A stretch of DNA of 64,000 bases, taken from contig OX411548.1 of NCBI GenBank assembly GCA_948146395.1, positions 40,515,737-40,579,736 of the forward strand, in the 5' to 3' direction. A program made the translations under genes and the position numbers. Positions 51,243 to 61,000 of this stretch are shown piece after piece; position 1 is the stretch's first letter; each line of letters begins with the position of its first letter. Origin of the DNA: Fragum whitleyi (taxonomy: Eukaryota > Mollusca > Bivalvia > Cardiida > Cardiidae). The notes beneath the pieces are model-generated. The model was not told where the DNA came from. It made no database searches and saw nothing but the letters and a program-made list of their open reading frames with translations.

Positions 51243-53986
51243 TCAACTCTGCAGAGCTCACTCCCAGAAATTCCTGGAAGAATTTGACCCCTCGGTCAGG
51301 TCACAGTTTTACTGATGTAAGATAATGATAAGCCAACTCTAGTGGGAATTCTTATGACCCCTTAATGACCCTTATCAAATAACACAGACTGTACCTGGTC
51401 AGATATCTATTGTCAGAAAAAAAAGGTTTAGAAAGAATAAAAAAGTTGACGAAATCAAAGTACTGTAAGCAATGTAAATCAGTCATCACTGAATGGTGTT
51501 GCATTTCAAATTTGATAAACATTTTAAAAAAAATGAAAATCGAAACAATATATATATTTAGAATAATAGCCCAAGATGGCTCACCAGAATTCAAAGTTAA
51601 GATACCGGTTAAAACATGAAATCTATTAATATCAATTGATCGAAGACTTATACTAAAGTGTCTTCTTTTCAACAACTAAAGGTCAACTTTTGAATTTGAA
51701 ACATATGTTACATAAATAACTTTTTTTTAAGAGTTATGTAACAATCATTAAAAACTTTGGCCCGGTGAGGGGATAAAGAAATTGTCATTAAGGCTCATTA
51801 CCTATGTTTTTAATGGATCCTTTCCATGTTTCGTCAGGGACTTGCATTTGAGGAAAAAAATCTAAACAAGTTGCATGCAGATTGAACTAAATTGTGGCCC
51901 TTAGAGTGTTCACAAAGATATTATCATTTAGGCCTCCGTCCCACTCTTTTCAAAGCAACCTCACAATTTTCAATAGGGTTCATCCTACAAAATATTTTGA
52001 TTTAGAATCATGGATATTGAACCAATATTGTGGCCTCTACAATTTTTACAAAGAAACTACCGTTCTCCTTATCTGGTGTTTTCAATGATTGGTACCTTAC
52101 CACTTTTGATATTCTATCCTTGTAATGGGACAAATAATCTGACCAAGTTTAATTAAGATTTGAATAAAATTCCCCCAACCCCGTGTTTTCCAATGGAACC
52201 TTTCCATTTTCAATGTTTTTTCTTTCTGACCAAGTTTCATGAAGAATGGGCAAATATTAGGGCCTCTAGAGTGCTAATGAAGAAATTTCCAACTAAGGCT
52301 GACAAATATCTCAGCTTCATTGGCACAAAGAATATTTTTTGGCTTTTCTGTTGGTGTTTTAAAAGTGAATGCCAAAGAATAATTTTGGCCATCATAGATT
52401 ATTTAAAACCTGATTGAGACTGCGCTATCCTTCACTGGGAATAGTCGGGATTTGCTGTCCTGCGACAGCCCTTTTAATATCACGATTGAAAGAATAATTA
52501 TACTAAAATTAATGAACACCATTTGAACACTTGGATTTTTGACCAAGGTGATGATAACGTAAATACGCGCAATGATGAGTTACAAACCCATAGATAGGGC
52601 AATCCTCAAAATCAAAATTTGGATATATATTGCACTCAAAGAACATCAGATCTTACACATTGGTTTGAGATTTAACCAAGAGGACTTGCAACATGGTTTT
52701 CCATTGGGTCTACACGCTGCCTTAATCTGGCATAACTAATAGAGTTGTTGTGCTCTTACTCTGACTTACATTGAATTCTCATTTTAAGTTTGAGATAGTT
52801 GACAGAGATGACCTTGGCATTCTTTTGAGATGTTGTGCTTGAATAAATTTGAAAATGATGAGTGGTGAATGGACCACAAAATTGACTTGATCACAGATGG
52901 TTACCTTATGGCCATTGCTGATGAAGAAGTTGACAACTGGCTTATAAATTTTATTGTTGCAATTTTAGCACTGGCCTGACTAATATTTACTTAGTACAAG
53001 TCAATGGTCATAATGGTATTCAACAAGGAGGAAAATCTTGTAAACATAGACTTTCATCAATGTTTGAATATTCATCATATTATCGTTGTGTGTTTTCACC
53101 ATTTCTGGTGAAATTATGCTGAAACACAGAGAAAGGGAACATTTCTTGTAAATCAGCTCCTCGTACTTGTGTGCATGCATTTGCATGAAACTTTCAAAGA
53201 ATGTCCCTTCTTAAAATTATATACTTTGAGCATTTTCTCTGTTTATTGATTATGTTGTTTCACAGAAGTATTAGAGCTTCATGTCAAAATTCTTGAAAAC
53301 AAAACCCCTATCTCATTTATGCATAAATTTACCTGAAACCTGCAGAATGCTTCTTTTCATGTGACTTTTTGCATTTTGTCATGCTGGTAATACGTTGCTG
53401 CGTCATAGTAATAAAAGGGCGTTCATATCAAGTAACTTCTTTTCATATTATATCACAATAGGAAATTAATCAACTCTAGATAATATTTCCTACATTTATG
53501 GCATAGTTGCTTTCTTTGATGAGTACATATGTAACACAAAGAGTATGTTTGGAAACACCTAAGGTTAAGGTCACATGTCAAGGTCAAGCAACAAAATTGG
53601 GTCTTGTATGGGGCATATCTCGATGATTTATATTGATTGATTGCAAGATAATTTGGCACAGTTTCTCCCTTGTGTCATGGGAATAAATTGTTTGGTTACG
53701 CCCAATTTTAACGTCACAGAAACTGTTGAATGTCAAACGATAAGGCTGGTCTGCAGCATGTTTTCTTCAATTATGATATGATTGGGTTTCAAAATAACAT
53801 TGTACAGATATTACCTTTGGTTAGTACTAGTATCATTCCAAAAAGGTTGTTTGGGTTGATAGCATTATTTGCAAGGGTATCAGTGTCTGTGACTATTAGT
53901 AATTATAAATGTATAGTTTCTACATGAAATAAATGTACCTAGTAAATCTGACCTGAGGCTTGAAGCATCAAGAGTATATACGATAT

Positions 53987-54340
53987 ACAAGAGGACCAAG
54001 ATGGTCCTAGATCGCTCACCTGAGTCTCTATGACCTCTGGGACATCACATTAATTAGATAGGCAGATGTCAAAAAGAAGATAATTGCCTAAGATCAATAC
54101 CATGGAACATTTTCGTTGAAGAGCAAGACAGATATGCCTTTTTGCTCTTTGATTCTATGTAAAAAGGGATGCACTCGGGTGGACCCCAAAAGCGACCCCA
54201 GGGTCTTGATATGAACAAACTTGGAAGAGGTCCATAAGATGATGCTACATTCTAAATATGAAAGCTGTCTGCCTTCTGGTTTCAGAGAAGAAGATTTTTG
54301 AATTTTTTTTCCATTTTCACCCATCGTGCTCAGATGAGCT
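53987..54340 (-). mobile_element. HINE-like family A, short form
   Basis: In reverse: AGCTCATCTGAGCACGATGG, CTCTGAAACCAGAAGGCAGA, CACCCGAGTGCATCCC, AGACTCAGGTGAGCGATCTA, GGACCATCTTGGTCCTCTTG. It matches 8516-8871 almost base for base over about 355 bp, pointing to recent movement. Confidence 0.8.
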
Positions 54341-54874
54341 ATATTATAGTTCGGATCCGGTCCAATGATTGTTTTCGGAATATATGGACATTTTAAATTA
54401 CCAGGAAAATTTCAGTTTTCCGACTTATTGCTATACCATTCAAGATATTGAGCTAAATGATTTTTGGTTTGTAAGACCGCATCGATAAGCTACAGATCAA
54501 GTTCGAGTTAGGTTCCGGTCGAATGAATTTTTCAGGAAGATATATATGCTGGACTTAGAAAATTACAAGTACTAGGAAATTTCAGTTTTCCGGACTTTTT
54601 CCTCTATATCCTTTGAGATATTGAGCTAATGTTTGGTGTGTGAGCAAACTATTATAGAGAGCAATTTTGTGGCGGCGTATATTGTGACAACAGCACTCTT
54701 GTTTTGCCCGTATTTGAGAATGCAATTACTAACTCCGCGCTTACAAATGCAATTTCAAATATCAAAATCAGTCTCACACTTCTGTAATACATTTAACCTT
54801 GTAGAAGTCTTAGTTTGTACTCGATCGCAATCAGGTATGTACAATTTCAGTCACGTGACAAAGACAAGACCAGG

Positions 54875-55022
54875 ATGTTGGAGAGCCTTGTACCAAGCTC
54901 AATACTACAGACCTTACTGGTAGGTTTGTTGGTTGGCCTGATAGTTCGCTGGTTATTGTACAGATGGAAATACAACATGCCTCCCGGGCCGCTCTGTCTA
55001 CCAATTATAGGAAGCACATTAG
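54875..55022 (+). CDS. P450-3 exon 1 (membrane anchor)
   Basis: ATG at 54875, 148 nt, hydrophobic segment LQTLLVGLLVGLIVRWLL, then NMPPGPLCLPIIGSTL. Donor G|GTAAGT. The start was chosen by alignment with P450-2. An AATTTCAG 24 nt upstream may be a 5'UTR acceptor; it is directly followed by TCACGTGA. Confidence 0.9.
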
Positions 55023-58000
55023 GTAAGTGGATTTATGGCAAGGGCGTAGCTCCCATTACGCAAATTACGCAAAAGCGTAATAATGCTCTGTTGTAAAATA
55101 TCGTGGATGAATGATCAAAGCATCAAAACTACAGCTTATTCAAGCTGTAGTTACGATGTTTTGATTATTCACCAACGCTCAATTCATAAAAAGGGAGCGG
55201 GTGGGGGCATTCTTCTTTTGTCAGAGTTGTCATATAGCCTTTATCCTATATATTCTTTGGTTGTCGCATTCTGAGTGCGTAAAGATTTCAAAGTCCTAGT
55301 TACGCCTATGTATGGTCTTCACGGGCAGCTATAATTAGGAACATCTTAAAATTGATAAGCTGAGTGATTTTGAAATTGCTGATTTTGGAGTAAAATTGAA
55401 TGAGTGAGAGGAGCGAGTTTTTAATAACTTAAAAGGGAGGTAAAGGACTTTCGACAATTTCGACCAACTGAAAAGTAGAATGTGCTAAAAATATGCTGTC
55501 TCGGTTAACAGCATCATCAAATTGACGATAACAACAATTCATTTCATTCATCCGGCGTTACATTCAAACATTCTTCGAAATGCTAAGATGGGCTACATTC
55601 TTTCATTCATGACGAACTTTTAAATAAGGATTCGCTAATCAACTGAGCATATTACAAATAAGTTATTGTATATTTGACGGCGTATTCAACTGAATGTCCA
55701 TGCATTTTTTTCAGAGCTTGGTTCCGATGAACGATATCACATCAAATTTTACGAATGGTCGAAGAAGTATGGGCCTGTTATAACAGTGGGACTAGGTAAA
55801 ACAATTTCTTATTTAAGGTACAGTTAATAAGATTGTGATGTTGACTGGGTAAATGACTTTGGAATGATTTGGAATTAAATGTAATTAGTATGGGAATCAG
55901 TTTTGAATTAAATTAAATCGATATAATCAAACATCTCTAACTTAACCCAACCACCCATATCTTATTACCTTCCCTTACTTTTGATCTAGGTCCTTTTGTG
56001 TTTGTGTGAGATCACTGACTTATTAGACGGTATTAGACCAAAATCGGCTAATATAACCATAGAAAGATTTCATCGATATGAATGAATATCGATTTCGAAG
56101 TGTTTTGAACAAATTTGAGGCATTTTATAATGTTTTGAGGGAGTGTTTGCAATGAATGAATGGATCGCTTTTACGTTTTTTTTATGCCATCATCGGACGT
56201 CACCATAGCGCAGTTGGTTAGGCATAAGACTTCCAATCTGGAAGTCGTGGGTTCGATCCCCGGTGGCGGCAAATATCCTTTCCGACGTTTGTCTCTCACC
56301 AATGGGTAGATAATCGTAAACCTATGTGAAATAGCAGTCGGAGGCTAGGAAAGGATGTAATGGTAGTACAGGTGTAAGAAATACCAGGAAACCATTGTTA
56401 GGTGCTCCGGCCGCCGTGATATAAGTGAGAAATTGTTGAAAGCCGAATTCAACTCATTCAAACAAATTATGCCATTATCGTACCTGTACTCAATTTCATA
56501 AGTGCAATGTATAGGCACTTACGACATTTAGCACTGCAATGACGTCATCAACACAAGACTTTGGGTCATTGTTGACTTAGCAAATCATTTTCTGAACTGG
56601 TACCCCGATGTCTATGAGAGACAACGGGTAGTGTACAAATTTTACGGCATTCTGATTGGCTGTGTAGTTTTCACGACAAGTAAGTTATTATAAACCGGAA
56701 GAATTTTCCCATCATGCATGTCGAAATCAGTTGAATTTGGCGGCATTGTTTAAAATGGAAGTACAAAAATTCTGTTGCTTATATAAACATGCTCTTTACG
56801 AGATAAACATACGTAAGAAAACCAAAAAATCAACTCATTATTTGCTGTCATTCGCCGCATTCATCGATTTTCGATCATCTGCTAGTCGCAAATTGGCTAC
56901 CAAACGCTTTACGAATTTCAGCTTCCGTTTAACGTTGATCAAATGACGTCACTACTGGGTCACATGACCTTACGAAAATTTGTAAAATACCTGTCTCTAG
57001 TATCGATAGATCTAGGGGCAATCACCCAGTCTAATCATTTTCCTGTTATATAACCCAAATATAATTGACTTATCTTTGTTTAACTTTCGTAAACCAAGTT
57101 GACTGCTATTCACATTCTCGGCACCTCTCAGAACTAACCTGATTTCTCTTCCAAACATTCTACAACAGGAAGAATATACGAGTTTAAGAAGTTCCCATGA
57201 TATTAGTAGAAAAAATAATTTTAGCTGTTTTAAAAATAATAGGGTTGGATATGTATTTGTTTTCTGTTGATTCGTACCCAAAAAAGTTCAACCTAAAAAT
57301 ATATTAGGGAACTTAATTTATCTTTAGTTTAGGTTTAACCACGATTTTGTTTTACACAAAACTAAGTGACATTTCTGGATTTGATTACAATCAGTTATTC
57401 CAGAGCAATCACACTATTTTTTTGACATTGTGTTTGTTCAGTATCCTTAATTAAGGACTTGGTTAAGTTATCGCCATGGTCATGCTGCAATGGTTGTGCA
57501 AGCTGACAATCGTCTAGACTTTTCTCTTAAAATTGGTATCTGAATAATCGAATCGACATTCTTCAAAAATTTTGAAAGTATTTGAGCTTTTATCTATACA
57601 AATCTATACAAATATCCGTGTGATAACATCCCGTGTGATATTTTTTTGATATCACATAGTTACTTTTAGAACAATGGTATATTGCGGTTATTTTTGGAAA
57701 CTTGAATTTCAGTAAGAAACATCGACGAAAGTAAGACAAATAGAGGTTATAAGATAAATATAATACACACTTAATGCATTGTATGAAAAAAAATATCTAA
57801 CTCTGTTGTGAGAATTGATAATTGTCTCGGCAGAGCCTCGACAATGATCAATTCGCACAACTTCGTTAGATATTTTTTTCTCAGACAAAACCCTAAGTAT
57901 GTTTTGTATATTTATTACACGTCTTGTTCCACCCTTTGATCAGGTCCCATGAAACTTGTGGTTGTCAACGATATAGATACAGCTATGGAAGTGCTCGTAA

Positions 58001-61000
58001 AGAAATCAACTGATTTTGCTGGCCGTATGTCTACACCATCCAGTAAGTCACTTTTTTACTGCAAAATCTTCACAAAACTGTCATCTAGGAACATACACTG
58101 CCCTGCGTCCAGGATGTCAAAACGATGCAAACTGTTAGCAAATTCATCCCGCTTTGCACGCATGTGCACGTCGATGGTTCAGTGCGAAACAGTTGTAAAT
58201 CCCTATAGACATATAGGGAGTTACAACTGTTTCGCGCTGAGCCATCGACGTGCAAAGCGAGGTATGAATTTTAAATAGTTTCACTGTTTTGTCAACCTTA
58301 ACGCAGAGACGGTTTTGCAAATGTCTTCATGTGAGGTACATGTAATGTGATTTCTATCGTGACGTCACTTTATCGAAGAATATTTCTCTGTATTGATTGA
58401 GATGTGGAAAGGCGTACATCATTTTTTTTTATTCTATGCTCATTTCAGATTTTTTTAATCCAAAGTTAAACTTTATCGTATTTTCCAGGCTTACCTTGCT
58501 TTAACTAATGAATTATGTAAGAGATAGCTTTGCTTAGCCGTCGGAGCATTCCAAGTGATTATTCATTTGGATAAAAATGTATAGATATATATTTTTTAGT
58601 ATTTCTTTCTTAATGTAAGATATTAATGAGCACTATGTCTTACAGTTAGTTTCATCGAGAAATTGACATTCATCTCAATCAAAATCATTCTTAATCGCTA
58701 AATTAGCATTCCATTCGTTCTAATTCAATCCAAAGACTCACTCAAACCTTCCAAAAATTACTAAAACCACAAGATCAACAAATACATTCAAAATAGATAT
58801 AGCTAAAAATGTGAAGTCTCTGACATTATAATAATCGTAGGCGTCTGATTGGTTTTCGAGGATTTAGGAAGGTATTTATAGAACTTGTTGGCAATTTTAT
58901 TAAATGCGGGAAGGAGGTATCTGTAATAAAGTCCTTCTTGAACAAAATTAGCGATATTGGATTTTCGTCCTTTGTTTAAATTCAAAACATCATTTCATTA
59001 CATTCCAAAATATTAAAAAAAAAATCAGCTTGTCAATTTTACGATGTTCGTATCATGTCTTAAAATATATTTACTTTCGATTTATAAAAGTTATTCCAAT
59101 TCTCGAATTCTGGATCCAATTACCTGTTTGCTTATCGAAATTCTCTGATGTAACCGTTGTGTATGAGGGAACACATTTATCCTTTTTAGCTCACCTGAGC
59201 ACATCGTGCTCAAGGTGAGCTTTTGTGATCATTGGATGTCCGTCGTCCGTCGTGCGTCGTCCGTCGTGCGTCGTCCGTCGTCAGACGTCAACAATTTAGG
59301 TGTTTACACTCTAGAGGCCACAAATATGGTTCAATCATCATGAAACTTAGCCAGAATGTTCTCCAGGTCACCAGGATGAACCCTATCGAAAATGGGAAGG
59401 ATCCATGCCATATCACGGGAAAAGGGGCCTAAAAGACAATTTTCTTGTTTACACTCTAGAGGCCACAAATATGATCAAATCATCATGAAACTTTGTCAGA
59501 ATGTTCTCCAGGTTGCAAGAATTAACCCTATCGAAAATGGGAAGGATCTGTGCCATATCACGGGAAAAGGGGCCTTAAAGACAATTTTCTTGTTTACACT
59601 CTAGAGGCCACAAATATGGTCCAATCTTCATGAAACTTGGTCAGAATGTTGGTAAGGTCACAAGGATAAACCCTATCGAAAATGGGAAGGATCCGTGCCA
59701 TATCACGGGGAAAGGGGCCTAAAAGACAATTTTCTTGTTTACACTCCAGAGGCCACAAATATGGTCCAATCTTCATGAAACTTGGTCAGAATGTTTGCTA
59801 GGTCTCAAAGATGAACCCTATCGAAAATGGGAAGGATCCACGCCATATCACGGGAAAAGGGGCCTGAAAGATAATTTGCTTGTTTACACTCTAGAGGCCA
59901 CAAATATGGTCCAATCTTCATGAAACTTGGTCAGAATGTTTGCTAGGTCTCAAAGATGAACCCTATTTAAAATAGGAAGGATCCACGCCATATCACGGGA
60001 AAAGGGGCCATAATGACATTTTTTTTGTTTACACTCTAGAAGCCACAAATATGGTCCAATCATCATGAAACTTGGTCAGAATGTTTGCTAGGTCATGAGG
60101 ATGAACTCTTTTGAAAATGGGATGGATCCGTGCCATATCACGGGAAAAGGGGCCTTAATGATAATTATTTTTGTCTACACTCTAGTAGCCTCAAACATGG
60201 TCCAATCATCATGAAATGTGGTCAGAATGTTTGTTAGGTCATGAGGATGAACTCTTTTGAAAATGGGAAGGATCTGTGCCATATCATGGGAAAAGGGGCT
60301 TTAATGACAATTTTCTTTTTAGAGCTCCAGACACAACAAATATTGTCCAATCTTCACAAAACTTGGTCAAAATGTTTGAAAGGTCACAAGAATGAACTCT
60401 GTTGAAAATGGGATGGCTTCATGCCATATCACAGGAAAAGTAGTCTTAATGATAATTTACTTGAAATAAGTCTAATGGCCACAAATATGGCCAAAACTTT
60501 AAGACATCTGCCTTTTTACTTGATGTGATGTTCAAGTGATCAATGAGAGTCAGGTGAGCGATCTAGGACCATCATGGTCCTCTTGTTTATATTAGTTGCT
60601 GTCTTCACGAACGGGTTCAAAGACATAGCCTTTACTCAGTATGGACCTACATGGAAATTGCACAGGAAAATATCATCAAAGGCTTTAAGGTAAGCATACC
60701 CATCCGGAAACAAAGCGGCACACTTGAAGGAGTAAATGATGTCATACAACATCGTGCAATTTACATTCATATCCATGAAAAACATTCTTAATTACTCGCT
60801 CAGCACCCATTGATTTATTCCAAACGCACACTAAAACCATTTAAAAAAGCCCCAAACTCACTCACTGAAAAGGTAGAATCACCAAACTCATTCGAAATTA
60901 AAAAGCTAGAGAAAATCCCGATTTCACTGACAAAATCAAATTTGTAAGCGTCTGTAAGTTACTGCCCCTGATTGGTAAGCCATATACATACAGAGTGATA

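Larger units (their letters stand above)
50938..54700 (+). mobile_element. HINE-like family C, copy 2, large and rearranged
   Basis: 5' end TTTTTTATTCGCCGCCATAG followed by GTCCGTCCGTCCGTC microsatellites. The 3' end GTGGCGGCGTATATTGTGAC, AACAGCACTCTTGTTTTG matches the copy ending at 40600. In between are weak core units with GGCCTCTAGAGTG words (51760-52400), a small TIR element (51143-51242) and a reverse family-A copy (53987-54340). Whether the whole 3.8 kb is one element is inference. It ends about 175 bp before the P450-3 start codon. Confidence 0.5.

Noticed and set aside
56590..57300. Extra exon or small gene in P450-3 intron 2
   Set aside because: Short open frames (71 and 89 codons) show no P450 or other domain, and all ten expected exons are accounted for by comparison with P450-2.
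59187..60590. CRISPR-like array
   Set aside because: The 145-148-bp units are contiguous tandem repeats with no unique spacers, in a eukaryotic intron.
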